DNA from: Hemicentrotus pulcherrimus
Lineage: Eukaryota; Echinodermata; Echinoidea; Camarodonta; Strongylocentrotidae
Assembly (NCBI GenBank): GCA_003118195.1
Contig: BEXV01000263.1
Span: 110,200-174,199, forward strand
Direction of reading: 5' to 3'
Length of the DNA: 64,000 nt
Below the pieces are notes generated by a model, which was not told where the DNA came from, did not search any database, and saw nothing but the letters and a program-made list of their open reading frames with translations. This document shows positions 1 to 13,079 of this stretch, one piece after another. Positions within the stretch are counted from its first letter, which is position 1, and each line of letters opens with the position of its first letter. A program made the translations under genes and the position numbers.

Positions 1-78
1 AAATTGTTTAAACGAAAACCGTCCGGTTTTGACTGACGGTTAAACGGAATTGAAAATAACCGTGATGTTACAGCACTA
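1..78 (-). mobile_element. End of a hAT-like element (partial, cut by window edge)
   Basis: The reverse complement begins TAGTGCTGTAACATCACGG and matches the left end of the complete element at 31891-32456. It is followed at 79 by GTTTATGC of another element's terminal repeat, so it probably inserted into that element. Confidence 0.65.
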
Positions 79-230
79 GTTTATGCTCACTTTTGAAAGC
101 AGAATGAGCGTTTTGAAATGCTCATCGTAAACGCTCATCATAGGCAAATTCAGGCTCTGCATCTGCAAACCTGCACTGCGCATGCTACGTTGACCTGGAG
201 GACAAGTCCAGTTGCGCTTAAAAAAAAATG
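79..230 (-). mobile_element. Fragment of the SANT/Myb-related inverted-repeat element
   Basis: This matches, in reverse orientation, the right part of the element at 43895-44583, including the terminal GTTTATGCTC..TTTTGAA..GCAGAAT segment and an internal CTGCACTGCGCATGCTACGT block. The outer terminus has been separated by the hAT-like insertion at the window start. Confidence 0.6.
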
Positions 231-237
231 TATACTA

Positions 238-427
238 CAGTCAAACCTGTCTATAGCGACCACCCAAGGGAAACACAAAAAGTGGCCTTTGTAGACAGGT
301 GGTCACTGTAGACAGGTTCCTTTAGTACATGATTCAATGAGAAACCATTTTCAAGGGAAACAACAAATGTGGCCTTTGTAGAGAGGTGGTCTTTGTAGAC
401 AGGTGGTCACTAAAGCAGGTTTGACTG
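238..427. mobile_element. 190-bp miniature inverted-repeat element, TA target
   Basis: The ends CAGTCAAACCTG and CAGGTTTGACTG are exact inverted repeats, each flanked by TA (236-237 and 428-429). Internally, GTGGCCTTTGTAGACAGGTG is repeated with changes. It is non-coding and fits a Tc1/mariner-type miniature element; the superfamily is inferred from the TA duplication only. Confidence 0.75.
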
Positions 428-429
428 TA

Positions 430-1689
430 TCATATTTTTGTGTACATGTTCGTGTCAGGATCTCGACTATCGCCTTTCTAATTCTCGGTCTCGATTTACG
501 GTTATTAATTTACATCCATGTACTTCCTACCATGATGGGAAAAGATCATTGTGTGTTTTTGTATGTGTTGTTGACAAGCATAATATTGTGCTTATGGCAA
601 GTTCATGAAACCTGAACAATAGTTGAGTTCTTGTTTAAGACCGCAAATGCCTTCAAGTGCATGGTTATTGCTCTTATTTTCTTTAATGACATTTCTAGTG
701 CCCTTTTAGAACCTAAAATTGCTATGGAGGTAATTTTAGACCCCAAAATGTGTGAATTTAGATTGAATACGATCATACCAATTCAGATCCACTTTCAAAA
801 AAATACACGGGACGGCTGGTTGTGCGTTTCATAACCCACACAAAAAATCCAACAAAAAGCCAGTATTGGCATTGCCTGGAAAAAAACGTGTAAGGCGCTA
901 TCTTGTTTTTCAACAGCTGGTCCAAAATTACTGAATATTTGTGGGACACCACAAATATTAGAAATGGATATATATAGATATTAAAGCCGTCTCTGAACCG
1001 ATTTCGATCAAACAAAGATGATTTTGTCACTTAAGTTGTATATTCTTTCAAATTTGACACTCAGTTTTTAATTATCTCACACAAAATTAATATGTGTAGC
1101 ACCTTCTGCAACAAAACTCAACTATCCCTTTAAGTTGTGATGCATTAACAAAACTTATTGCAGTCTTATGCCAATGGCAGTGCCGGCCATCCAAGGCTTC
1201 ATGTCTATTTAGCATGCAGGAAAGGAGGGGTGGGATGATTTTGCCTGCAGTAGTAGGACATTCATATAGTTAAATACATGTAGCTACCGTGAGGATATTC
1301 AGCCTTGAATGTGTGTTCATAAGTTTATTGCAATACATAATAACCATAGGTCTATATTTATTCAGGCAAATGAATAAATTCTACAGGAATTAACCAAATC
1401 AATCCTGATTGGAGAATTATGAATAAGAAAGTAGATAGTGAACTAGATTACTGTGATGAATTACTCATAATCTACTTTCATATCCTGTTACCATTAAAAG
1501 TACAACATAGTTTTGGGAATAAAGTAAACTCAAATAGGAAATCTATGGAGTTGCTGAAAAATAGGATGTTTATGTTTTCAAGCTAACAACCCCCCCCCCC
1601 CAAAAAAAAAAAACCCCACAATCACCAAATATAGATCTTTAGATAGATGGCATGCATATTATTTCTTTCTTTCTTTCAGGATGTTTTTC
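430..1689. other. No gene recognised
   Basis: AT-rich sequence with a C-run and A-run at about 1590-1615. Short ORFs show no domain. Confidence 0.5.
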
Positions 1690-2558
1690 TTAAAGTAGAT
1701 AAGAGAATCCCAAATATTGAGATAATCACATCAATAGAATGCTTTTTACCCCCATAATAACTCTGAATAGTGTCCAACTGACAAAAACAAGTTTAGAATG
1801 GTGAATTTATTCGAGTAAACTCTACCAAACTACATGTATCTAAGTCTGAAACCCGGAAGTGCATGTAGAGTAGGGCCTCTATCCGTGACGTCACGAACGG
1901 GAGTCATTGGCTCAGTGAGAGTCAATGGTAGTGATATCCCTACGTAAATGCTATCCTGTCAGAGCTTAGATTTGTTGTTGTTAATGAGTTATTTGATGGA
2001 TTTTCTGTTTTCATTTGAATGAAGAATAACGAAGTAACATTTTCCAGTCGCTGATTCCTTTTTATATCCTCATATTCACCTATTTGGAAGAGACTTAAGA
2101 CGAGTTTACTGCTTGGGAAACAAGGTTAAACAATGCACGTATGAATAGTCGGATGCATTATCTTGTCATTAGATAAGGTACAGGAGCAGTTTTGTAAAAC
2201 GGATAGGCCTAGACTATGATGGTACTTTTCAAAGATGTGTGTGACTGCCTCAAGAAAGGATACAGTACCACTGTTGTTTTGAAATATATCAAATTTGAAC
2301 GAGATAACGCAAGCGCGCTTCGATCCTCTATAATATTTCGACAACGTCTAGTGATCGAATATTATTCATCCGCGAGTGATGCAGCTCTTGCATGAACGTT
2401 TGTGAAGCGAGCAGAATCGGGAGGTCAGACCAGGCCGCTGCTCTGGGCGCGGTTTGCTTGACGCGATGGAACGTGCGTGCGCTAGTATCTGCAATTGCAA
2501 GATAAATGAAAGCGACGTTACGAGCTAAGAAAAACAACTATAAGACCTGCTCCTCATA

Positions 2559-3116
2559 CTCTTTTCACACTGGTTTTGCTTAACCCCGTACTTTGCTTAG
2601 CCCCGTACTATAGGTGGGGTTAAGGGGGGGTCTTAGCCCCACCTATAGTAGGGGGGGTCTTAGCCCCACCTATAGTACGGGGTTAAGCCTATTCCACTTT
2701 CTGTTCAGACTGGGTTTTACCAAAGTGGGCTAAAGTTGGCTAACCCCACCTATAGTACGGGGTTAACTAACCCTGCAAAATAGCAGGGCTAACTCCGCGA
2801 TTGTGGTGCTAACTCCTGCTAACCCCGCAATTGCGGTGCCAAGCAAATGAGTGTGAACAGAAACGAAAAATAGTCCGGTACTACGCAATGGAGCGTATCG
2901 AAGCTGACCAGATGCGAAGTATTTCCAATCATAACATTCACGATATCCGGGGTTAACGAATTGTAGTGCGAACAGCATGAATTTTCTTATTCCGGAATAG
3001 CGGCTAGTACGGGACTACAAACGGCGAGTGTGAAAAGCCAAAAAAGGTAGTCCGGGGTTAAGGATAGTACGGGGCTAAGCAAAGTACGGGGTTAAGCAAA
3101 ACCAGTGTGAAAAGAG
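2559..3116. mobile_element. 558-bp inverted-repeat element (CTCTTTTCACACTGG ends), TA target
   Basis: The left end CTCTTTTCACACTGG and right end CCAGTGTGAAAAGAG are perfect inverted repeats flanked by TA. The terminal repeat extends inward through TTTTGCTTAACCCCGTACTT. Related copies are at 7129-7629 and 45873-46833. Internal blocks CCCCACCTATAGTACGGGG recur in both directions. No transposase is encoded. Confidence 0.8.
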
Positions 3117-3155
3117 TATCAGTGACTACAGGTGTCAGAATTGGTAGATTGCACA

Positions 3156-3290
3156 ATGCACAGCATGGAAGAAGATGAAGGATCTTCAGGGCCAAGGAAG
3201 GCGAAAGACATGGGAAAAAGAAAGAAGAAACCATCGGGAGATCGCTGTATGGTAATGAACTGTGCATGGGTCCACTTACCAGACAGCTAA
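3156..3290 (+). pseudogene. Small ORF of unknown origin within the repeat
   Basis: A 44-codon frame reads MHSMEEDEGSSGPRKAKDMG then KRKKKPSGDRCMVMNCAWVH. It is lysine-rich with two cysteines, loosely like the N-terminus of a zinc-binding transposon protein. It directly follows the TA-target element. I cannot assign it to a family. Confidence 0.2.
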
Positions 3291-3650
3291 GTAACTGTTC
3301 ACTCTGGGCCGGGCGGCCGATTTCAACACCAAAACAAAAATTGTAGGGTGAAAATATAGACTAATAGCACATCGTTGGCATGTATATGTCTTAATTTTTT
3401 AAAGGGGAATTGATATTAATACTACGAAATATTAGGGGAAGGTAAAGAATTGTACATAGAAGTATGATTTATTAGACTTTTCAGCCTTTGAAACAAAATA
3501 AGCAGAAAATCGCGTCTCTCTGCACATGCTTTCAATGGAACATCCGGGTACGTGAATATACTCTTTCCCGGACGTGATGTCATATATAGTAGACCAGCGC
3601 CGTGACTGATTTTCTATGGAAAGAGGGGCGAATATTTTCGACATTTTAAT

Positions 3651-6600
3651 TAAGGATTTCGAGTAGCCAGAATTTTTTTGTGATATACTATGGAATTGAA
3701 AAACTTACAAATAACATATGCTTGCCGTATGTACCAAATTACGGGACATTTATTTGCTTAGAATATCAGCTTTAAATATTTTCCTGTCATATTTACCTGA
3801 ATATGTATCTTCCTAAATGCTAGAGCTGACTTTAGATGGAAGCCTATAGGGTCTGAGACTCGTGAGTTGAAGATTAGTTCTTGCACATAATTTTTAGGTA
3901 GATGAAATACAGCACATACATGCTTAGCTGACATTTGTTATTTAAGGAGGCATAATTTGCTAACATGCTGTCATCAGTTCCAATTAGTAACACATGCACA
4001 TACCTTATAATGGAGATAAGAGCTTACTAGATGCAAGTGGGAGTCAGTGAAAAAGCAAATAGACAGGGCTACAGATGATATCTTCCCGAAACTCTTGAAG
4101 AATCCATTTTAAAAAATAAAATTTCCTCTGTTAATTCAAGGAAATGTTGAAGTTACCCTGGTCTATTATATATTTCTGTCAGTGGGTTTTATTGCTTTAA
4201 TTCTCTGGATGCCTACGGTAAAGTAGCCCTAATCAAACAGAATTAGATTTTAAAACTAAAGTCAATGTGTTGTGTTGTTTCAAAAGTTGTTTTGGAAAGG
4301 AAGGGATTCATTTCACAACATGAAAATAGTTTAAAGTTTTTATGAGGGGCATATCTTATGCATAGAAATGAATAAATTCAAATTTTCAGAATCAATTATT
4401 GAAAATGATCTAAACTCCATTTTAAAGCTCTGCTTTTTCATTTTTGAGGGGGCGAGGAGATAAAGTGGGACCCAATCATTCTTTAATTTTGTTGTTGAAA
4501 TGGAATGTATTTGTGATTGTTGTATAATTAATTAATCATTTGATATATTGGATTTGGAATTGTAACTTTAAAAAATGCATTGGAATAATATGAAGGATAA
4601 CATTGCAAGTATACAAGTTGGGTTTCAAAGGGCCTATCTAGTATCTATATTGTGATGCAATGAATACGGGGGATTCATAATCCACAACGCCATCTACCGA
4701 CAACTGTATAGTCAATTTCACGTGATGTATTATGGGTAAAAGTCCATATAAATATCAGTTGAAGCTTTGTTATAACCCTGGGAGATAAGGGGGTTCAATC
4801 ACAGTCTTTGGTGGGGAAAGTTTGAATTGCTCAGCCTAGATACATTTTGCGCTGATTCATTTTGGTCACTTGTGCCTACATATGAGAAACATAGATCTCA
4901 TTGAATGAATTTACAATATAGTTTGGACCACTTAATTGTGAATCTATCAATGTACTTGTTTGGCAAGTGGCTTCTTGACACTATCCTCCCCTACAAATTT
5001 TAACAGTTATCCTGCATCTAATGAGAAAGTGTTGACCCATCCAAATCCTCTCAGATTCTTTTCAGTACGCAATTCTGTATTTTTTAAATTGCCTTTTTTA
5101 TTTTTCTATGTCAAAATGCCGTTCATTCAAATCAGATTTGAGCAAATATTTAACTCATTTTAAAAGGTGCTATATTTTAAAGCCAAAAATGCTTCCTGTG
5201 TTGGTCTTGATATAAAAAATTAACAAAATGAGAAGAAAAAAAAGACTCGCACAAAAAAATCTGCCCACCCGCCCCTAGTCCAGGAAAGCAATTGAGGACA
5301 AGCAAATGATTTGTTTTTGTCTGGCCTTCTCTAAGTATGCTCAAACATTTACTTAATCATGTACTATGTGTTCATACCTTTTTACACCTTGTGTCTGCCA
5401 AACTGAAGTTTATTATGGAAAATTGATCCCATGGTCTGTGGATGGATCCTGTGTTTATAATATTCTTTATTGTAGTCCTTCTCCGTCTAAACAGAAATAA
5501 TTTTAATGTTTCTTTCCTCCATTGCCATGATTATGTTGGGGCTGATGCATCTTCAAGTATTGCTCTAAAGGTCACAGTAATTATGTCTTGTTTTACTGCA
5601 GTATGATTGCATTCAGAATTAGGTTTCTTAATAGGATCATTTTTAAAGAGGATATCCAGATGTGGTTGAGTAAGGGGATAATTTTATTCACTGAATCAAA
5701 TAATTCTCTTGAAAACTACATCAACAATTTTAGGGATTAATCGGATAATTGTGTTGTTTTCGTGGTGGCATACATGTATGTATCCTAACTTTGAACAAAT
5801 CAGTTTTGTTGGTGTTTTTCAAAGTAGAGATTTTATAGACAAATCATTTCTCACCACCTCCTTAAGTTATTATACCTCAGAAGATTTTGGCTGTCCGATT
5901 CATAGATGTGGTTGAGATAGCATTTAATGTTTTTACTCTGGGAACTACTTGACAGATCAGTAGCATTATTCACAAGGGAAAGATTATCATAACTCATATG
6001 AAGAGATATATTTCCAGCTCTATTAGCTACAGGAAGTGGACCCATAAATACCAAATGAATCACAAAACAATCTATCATCATCACCCCACCCCCTCCCAGT
6101 CTTCCCTCGCACACAATATATATAGCCTGAAATCAATTTAGGGGAGGTACGCACACGCACCCACATTGCACTGCCTTATTGTAGTTTCCTGATTAAATTT
6201 GTCATCTGCTATAACCCAAGTGCTGACCACATCTATTCTTTTCCTTTAGTCCGGATTCAAAATACCCAAACTAACCACCCTGCTGGCCTGTGTTGAATTA
6301 AACCGTTCATTCCAGAGTGCTTTGGGAAGAAGTGTGTTTTGAGTGGGAGTACCTGCATGGTATTTTTGTTTGTTTTAGGAAATCCAAATGTTCCTCTATG
6401 ATTCATTATTTCACCACTGATGCCACTGTAAGTGACTTGTTTAATTTGTGATTTTATTATTGGATATTTTTGTGGCATTATGACATCTTACATTGAATCC
6501 TCTGGGATATAAAGTTGTCATTTTATTGAAAATGTTAGCATTTGAAGTGTGACCAACATCTGTATGGATATAACTTGAATGACTCTTTTTCAAAGGATCC

Positions 6601-7128
6601 AGAGGTATCAATTGGAGATATAAGTCTTTATTTTTGTGTGTCAATGTACCCTAAGTTCAGCTATATTCAAGGACACAGTTTTGTCCTGCAAGGCTGCAAC
6701 ATTAACCTCAATTTTGTGTTTAAAAAAAAATGTTAAACAAACATTTATATATCTGATCCTGTACCACAAAAGTTGATCCTGACGCAGTGACGGATAGCTC
6801 TCCTGTTTATCATGTACAAAGATATGGCTAAATTCTGTATTCTTCACAAGTACCATCACCCTTTGGGCACTAATCAAAATATATTATGTAGAGTATATTA
6901 TTCTCCAAAGTCATACATTTGCAATTTCAAACATTGAAATTTTAATCATTTTGTTGTTGGAACAGATGGAAAAGTTGTTCACCACTACATCACAGAGACA
7001 TTACCAATTCAGCTAATTAAAAGTGCCTAGCCATACCTGATACTATTGATTCCAACTTTTAAAAATGTGTAACCTTTTCATTTTTTGTCTGATTTTATTC
7101 TAATTTTCACCAGTCTGCTTCTCTAATA
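3651..7128. other. No gene recognised
   Basis: About 3.5 kb of AT-rich sequence. All ORFs are below 90 codons, without recognisable domains or splice-linked partners. Confidence 0.5.
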
Positions 7129-7629
7129 CTGTTTTCACACTGGCAATATTTTGCTCAACTCCGTACTATAGGTTGGGTTAAGGGGGGGTCTTAGCCCCAC
7201 CTATAGTACGGGGTTAAGCCTATTCCACTTTCTGTTCAGACTGGTTTTTACCAAAGTGGGCTAAAGTTGGCTAACCCGTCCTATAGTACAGGGTTAACTA
7301 ACCCTGCAAAATAGCAGGGCTAACTCCGCAATTGTGGTGCTAACTCCTTCTAACCCCGCAATTGCGGTGCTAAGCAAATGAATGAGAACAGAAACAAAAA
7401 ATAGTCCGGTACAACGCAATGGAGCGTATCGCACCTGGGCAGATGCGAAGTATGTCCAATCATAACATTCACGATATCCGGGGTTAACGAAATGCAGTGA
7501 GAACAGCAGGAATTTTCTTATTCCGGAATAGGCGCTAGTACGAGACTAAAAACAGCGTGTGTGAAAAGCCCCCCAAAATAGTCCGGGCTAAGCAAAGTAC
7601 GGTGTTAAGCAAAACCAGTGTGAAAAGAG
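7129..7629. mobile_element. TA-target inverted-repeat element, second copy
   Basis: Left end CTGTTTTCACACTGG, right end CCAGTGTGAAAAGAG, flanked by TA on both sides. The interior matches 2559-3116, including GGGGTTAAGCCTATTCCACT and ATGGAGCGTATCG. Confidence 0.8.
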
Positions 7630-8449
7630 TATAAAGTTGTCCGCTTTCTTTCAGAGTTGTTTGCTATTATGGTTCTATTTCTTTTAAGCACTCTGACTCC
7701 CAAGGTCTTGTGCAAGGTGACAAAAGGATGATTGAAACTCCATAGACATTTCTGGGAACGGATAGTCAGATTGTCCTTAAACTCATTACACTACTGGTAA
7801 TCAAGCACATCCTGTTCTGTATTTTTTCAAGGAATCAAAGTTATAGCTTACTCTGTTTTAAATGAGACCAGTACCAAGGGTCGTAAATAAATCAAAGCTT
7901 CTACCACAAACTCAAAATCAGAAATACAAAATGCTGCCAAAATACCACTTCTGAAATGTTTTGTGCTTCCAAATTTTGAAATTACCGGTAGACCGGTAGG
8001 TAAAAAAGTATACTCTTTCAGGCAATGCTGGAAACTAAAATTTTACCATCCTGACCAAGGAAACACTTTTTTGTGCTCTAAATGATAACCATTATTTAGG
8101 CTTATTTACACATCCCGCACATTTTGAAACCTCATAAATTTTTTTACTACCATTTACTGGAAATCCCTTAAAAAAGCATCAAAGTTTGCTGATTTTTTTG
8201 TTTGTTGGCAAGAAGTAAGTGTCCATCACCACTGGTCGGTGCTCTGCATGTGTTAGCACGGAAGCAAGGAGAGTCATATGCAAACATCTTTATCTTACCC
8301 AAGATTTTTGTTTTTGTTTTTGCAAACCCAACTACTGGTGAAACACCAGAATGTGAGAAAAATCACTGATTTCTGGTTCCTGTTTAAATGCAGCTTATGG
8401 AACTTTTGGGGATTTTTGTGGTGCGAAGTCACATTATGACAATCGGTTC

Positions 8450-9320
8450 TTGAAATCATTTTTCTACCTCTCTCTTATGCCCCCTTCACATACACAGATT
8501 TTCTTACGAGTCCTTATGGATCGCACAAATTCACTGAGATTTCACGGATCCTTACGATTTGGCCACTTTTACAACCCATTTAAGAGTTGTTACAAGTTAT
8601 TACGTGCTATTTACGGTTTGTTACGAGTTGTCACAGATAACTACGAGTAACTTACGTGTTAGTTACAAGTATTTACGAGTCCTTATGATTAAGTGCCTGA
8701 TTAACTCATAACAATCCGTAAAGCCATTGTATCACGACCCAAATGAAATCGTAAACAACACGTTAGTGCTCTTAAAGAGAAGGTTGAGTTCTGGGAAGGG
8801 GGAAAAATAATTTGTGAGCGTTATAATTCTTATTATGCAAGTGTGGAAGAACATCAGATAAGTTCCCTGAAAAGCACGGCTCTTTAAATGCCTTCATATT
8901 CTAAATATGTCATGTAAATCGTAAAACTCTGGGGGTGGGGGGGGGGGGGGGGGGGGGGTTTTTTCCCTCCGGGTTTGGGTAGGCCCATATACACCTTTCT
9001 TTGTACAGTCCTTGTAACTTTACCAAGACTGGGCCAAATTTCATTTTGATGATTCTAGAACCTTGCAGTANAATACACACAAATTCTTATATGCTAGATG
9101 ATCAACATTTTCTGGTCGATTCCACACCGTTTCTTTTACAATGCAATTGCATGACCAGAACTCAACTTCATCTTTGATAATCCATAAACAAATCGTAAAC
9201 TAACCGTAACAAATCATAAATTTACAGATACTTGCGAGTAGTTTACGGATGGTTATGTGTTGTTACGAGCGGTTTACGATAAATAGAGATTGTCATGTTA
9301 TTTACAGAAAAATCAATCCA
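8450..9320. repeat. Region of repeated TTACGAGT/TTACGGAT motifs, with a nested TTAA element
   Basis: Between 8500 and 8720 and again 9185-9320 the motif TTACGRNT and its variants recur about a dozen times in both halves, with the TTAA-target element 8776-9173 between. The halves look like the arms of one older element. Clear outer ends were not found. Confidence 0.4.
8776..9173. mobile_element. piggyBac-like miniature element, TTAA target (copy 1)
   Basis: Left end AGAGAAGGTTGAGTTCTGG and right end CCAGAACTCAACTTCATCT are inverted repeats, flanked by TTAA (8772-8775) and TTGA (9174-9177). It shares its interior (GTGTGGAAGAACATCAGATA, TTTACCAAGACTGGGCCAAA) with copies at 26800 and 46431. A G-run at 8932-8958 and one unknown base are inside. 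Confidence 0.8.
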
Positions 9321-9394
9321 TGGACAATGGTAAGAAGATTTTTGACATGTCATAAAATTTGCCTCTCCTTTTACGGTCCTTATAAAGCTGACAT

Positions 9395-10560
9395 TCTAAG
9401 ACAATCCCAAATTTTGAGATAATTACATCAATAGAAAGATTTTAACCAACAGAATAACACTAAATGCTTTCCAACCGACAACACAAGCTCAGAAAGTCAG
9501 AATGGTGAACCTATGCGAGTTAACTCCACCAAAACCTCAAAGTCTGAAACCCGGAATAGCACATAGAGCCGATCCTCTATTCGTGACGTCACGAACAGGA
9601 ACATGGGCTTTGTGAGAGTGAATGGCAGTAATATGCCTACGTAAATGCTATCCTGTCAGAGCTTAGATTTTTTATTGTTAGTGAGTTTATGTGATGGGTT
9701 TTCTGTTTTCATTTGAATGAAGAATAACAAAGGAATATTATCCAGTCTCTGATTTCTTTTTATATCCTCATATTCTCCTTTTTGGTAGAGTTTTAAGACG
9801 AGTTTACTGCTTTGCAAATTAGGTTCATGGAGATAAGGCTCTACGTGGGTCCATCACCTGCAGTACTACTGCCCTTACTCTATACCGTCCCCGGCTACAG
9901 GAATGTCGACGGCTCCTTGCGACGGCTCCTTGCTCGAGCTCTCCAACTTCTCCATCGTCTTCTTCCCCCCCCCCAGTCCCCACTTCCGTCCTCTCAACTT
10001 CCATCGTCCTCGTCTGCACTCTTGTCCCTTTCTCCCTCATCACTTTCATTATTTTCGTCCATAAGCTCTTCAAAATCCATAAAAAGATCGTTCTGGTCAA
10101 ACTCACCAGCCATTATCAATTGCTATAGTTTGTACGTACTTGCAAAGCTGGCTGAAACAGACTGAACGCGAGCGAGAAGTATATAAGCCTAACGACCGGA
10201 TCTACTTAACATACTGAGCTAGCTATATGTAGCGCCTATATGCACAATCACACCAAATTGATTTCAACACACACCAAAAAATCACATGGTGAAATTATTG
10301 ACTAATAACACATTGTTGGCAGGTATATTTCATAATTTTAAAAGAGGGAATAGAGGGAATTGATATTAATACTATAAATTAGGGGAAGGTAAAGAATTGT
10401 ATATAAAATTATGATTTATTGGACTTTTCAGCCTTTGAAACAAAATAAGCGGAAAATCGTAGCTCTCTGCACATGCTTTTCTATGGAACATCCGGGTACG
10501 TGAATATACTCTTTCCCGGTCATGATGTCACAGAGCTGGTACACCGCGCCCCATCTAGCT
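9395..10560. repeat. Interspersed repeat, copy 2, with promoter-like minus-strand sequence
   Basis: This matches 1690-2110 and 3340-3590 at its two ends. In the middle, on the minus strand, CTTATATACTT (10177-10187) followed about 22 bp later by TTCAGTCTG (about 10158-10166) looks like a TATA box and initiator. Downstream is ATG at 10113 with a 39-codon acidic frame. Confidence 0.55.
9994..10113 (-). pseudogene. Truncated acidic ORF downstream of a TATA-like box
   Basis: From the ATG at 10113 the minus strand reads MAGEFDQNDLFMDFEELMDE then NNESDEGERDKSADEDDGS and a stop. Acidic N-termini like this occur in transposon-encoded and nuclear proteins. No domain follows before the stop, so it is treated as a remnant. 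Confidence 0.3.
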
Positions 10561-11132
10561 AGTAGCATGCAGCATGTTCAACAAAAAGTCAATAAACAAA
10601 GCTGGTAAAAATAAAGTGCGCATACACTGCGACCTTTGACCATTTTCATCAGACTTTTAATCATTTATTTCTCCCGAACGCATTTATAGTGGCTGTTTCA
10701 TCGGTGTCACACCGATAGACAGAGAGTTTCTCCTGCTCTTGAGCAGGACAATTTAATTGCCTATTTCTTTTCTTTTCATCTGCTTTTTCTCCTCTGTACC
10801 ATTCATATAGTGGCCGTTTCATCAAATGCGTCTGGATGCATCCGATGAAAATCGGGCCAGTTTGAAAGGGGTATTAGTGTTACAACAGCTCCATACATTA
10901 TCATTATTCTATTCAAGTTAATGAATAGAAATTACATTTATTCTGGCCATTACAATCATTATAATTTATACACACATTAGACAACCCATTTGAAAATGTA
11001 TCTCATTTTGGAGAGTTTGTTACTTTATGATAAAAAATTAAGGGGGAAAGGATTTTCAGATGTCCTCGTCTGTAGATTATATTTTTGACCCCAGGGGAGC
11101 TTATTAATGACCTAGGGTTTGTCTTCCATCCA

Positions 11133-11759
11133 TGGATGTGTTTGTCATCCCATTTCTGGCCTAGAATCAGCGTTTTCAAACGTGTTTTAGGCAAATTTGC
11201 ATGGTGATCGATAAACGCGAGCCTGTTTTCAAACGTCTTTAGATGTGGGTATATTGAAATGATAAAAAAGTGTGTTTTAAATGTGAGGATGCCAGAAATA
11301 TGCTCTGAGAGATGATAAAACTGTTTTGAAACACAAACACATATCGGACCTTCCCAGGCTAATCTCGGTTCAGAGAAATAGCGCGCCATGTGCTGTATCA
11401 TGATGTTGTACAAGTATGCTTGCGTTCACGTACTTGTCCATCGTTCATTGTGCATTGTTCATTGCATTGTTCATTGTTTACATATTATGCAATTGCGTGC
11501 TTTAACTATTGTATTGTCATCGTGTGCACTAGTAGTTAAATCCCCCCCCCCCCAAAAGCGCCCGCCCTAGTTGACCTTTGAGCAACTCTCTGCTTCCCGG
11601 GTCAAACACCACAAAGCAGTTGCGCGGAGACAAGGTCTTTATTTTGAATCATGACAAGTTGATAAACGCGACATCCCGCAAATCACTTTCGTTTAGTAGG
11701 GTTAGATATGTATGTATAGAAACACTGTTTCTGAGTTGTGAAAGATGATAAACGCACCC
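11133..11759. mobile_element. Inverted-repeat element with GGGTGYGTTTAT-type ends, copy 1
   Basis: The right end GATAAACGCACCC (flanked by TA) and a degenerate left end GGATGTGTTTGTCATCCC frame a segment that matches 34470-35540 in reverse orientation (shared CGCGACATCCCGCAAATCAC, GGTCAAAC, TTTTCAAACGT). It holds a C-run at 11542-11554. No transposase is encoded. Confidence 0.5.
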
Positions 11760-12689
11760 TATGATACCACAACAGTACCGTAAGCTACAGTCTGTAGAGT
11801 AATCTTCAATGGCTTGAAATTCCATCTCATAAAGGTCAAGTTATGTCTTGAAGGGAGTACACTGTCCAGTGTCAAAGAACCTAAAGGTCAAGTAGGAAAT
11901 TCACCAACCCATGGCCTTGAAAGAATTCACCTGGTGCTAACTTATATTAACTAGGGTATGAACATGTTGTTGAGAGAAAAACAAAGGCAAATTAGGAAGT
12001 ACATTATATAACCTACATTGTACATGTAGCAAGGTGGCTTAAAGAGAAAAATACCGGTAGGTAAATTATACCTTTACAGATTGCTGAGAGCCTTAAAAAT
12101 ATGAGTACTGGTATAGTACTTTTTAAGCCCTCACTAATGTGAGGAATTAATTAAATGCAATTTTGAGACCCTTTACAGAACCCACTCTCAAAGTGAAATG
12201 ACATCGATAAAACACATGTGTTTTAATAATGGTGATGTCACAGTGTGAGCTCACCCTACATCACACATTCGGGACAATTAATGTTGGATGCCCATTGTAA
12301 TTTTTAGATATGGATTTAACGTTGTTTGTATATCTACCGCCAGTGGTGATATTTACTTTATTTTGGGCACTTTAAATGAGATACACCAAATAAATAACAC
12401 TTTCTACAAATGTTTGTTTGATTTTTATGTTATTTTTCGTCACTTTTGAGCATAAGAATCAGAAAAATTATCATAAATACAGAGGCACGTTAGCGTGTAT
12501 GTGTCTGGTCTGGGAGTGCGAAAGACATTTTGCATGCTGACATAACAGCTCTTCTGGAGCAAAAAACTGCAACAAATTTACATAGAATTGTCCAGATATT
12601 CATAATGAAAATGTCTGATTGAGCTGTTTAATTTATGCTTTTTGTCTCGCATTCATAGCAAAAAGCAAGAAATAGGCGCCGCTTTTCTG

Positions 12690-13075
12690 GTGGCGACGGA
12701 TGTGTCAACATTAGGTTAAGTTCTTGAATTTTTGATATAATTTTGAAAGTATCAATTCTTATTCAATGAAACTGGGACTACAGTTTTATCAAGTATTCCC
12801 AATCATGTGAGGAGAATTTCAGGTCACAGAGTCAAGGTCAAAGGTCATTTCAGGTCAACAAACTTAGACTAAGTTGTGGCATCATCGTCAAAAACTTAAC
12901 CTGAAGTTAAGTTTTTGAATTTTTAATATAATTTTGAAAGTATAAGTTCAAATTCCGTGAAACTAGTACCAAAGGGTAATCAAGTATCACAAATCATATG
13001 ACACCATTTCTAGGTCTTGAAGTCAAGGTCAAAGGTCATTTAAGGTCAGTAGACTTGAAATATGTTTTTCACAAC
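12690..13075. repeat. Two-unit direct repeat with AGGTCA clusters
   Basis: 12715-12870 and 12905-13055 are related: each has TTTTGAATTTTT.ATATAATT, then GTATCA.., then TCAAGGTCAAAGGTCATTT. The unit is about 190 bp. Each carries an exact AGGTCA-A-AGGTCA. Confidence 0.6.
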
Positions 13076-13079
13076 TTAA

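Larger units (their letters stand above)
1690..3650. repeat. Interspersed repeat, copy 1 (interrupted), related to 9395-10560
   Basis: 1690-2110 matches 9395-9825 (shared CAAATATTGAGATAATCACA, a TGACGTCA site, CATTTGAATGAAGAATAAC) and 3340-3590 matches 10290-10535 (shared TTAGGGGAAGGTAAAGAATT, GGAACATCCGGGTACGTGAA). The middle differs: copy 1 holds the inverted-repeat element at 2559-3116 and a small ORF at 3156-3290. It looks like an old mobile element or a dispersed gene-derived repeat; no complete protein is left. Confidence 0.65.

Noticed and set aside
9812..10165. 117-codon plus-strand ORF rich in Leu, Pro and Ser
   Set aside because: It is the complement of the acidic minus-strand ORF and of low-complexity sequence; the minus strand has the better start and promoter-like context.
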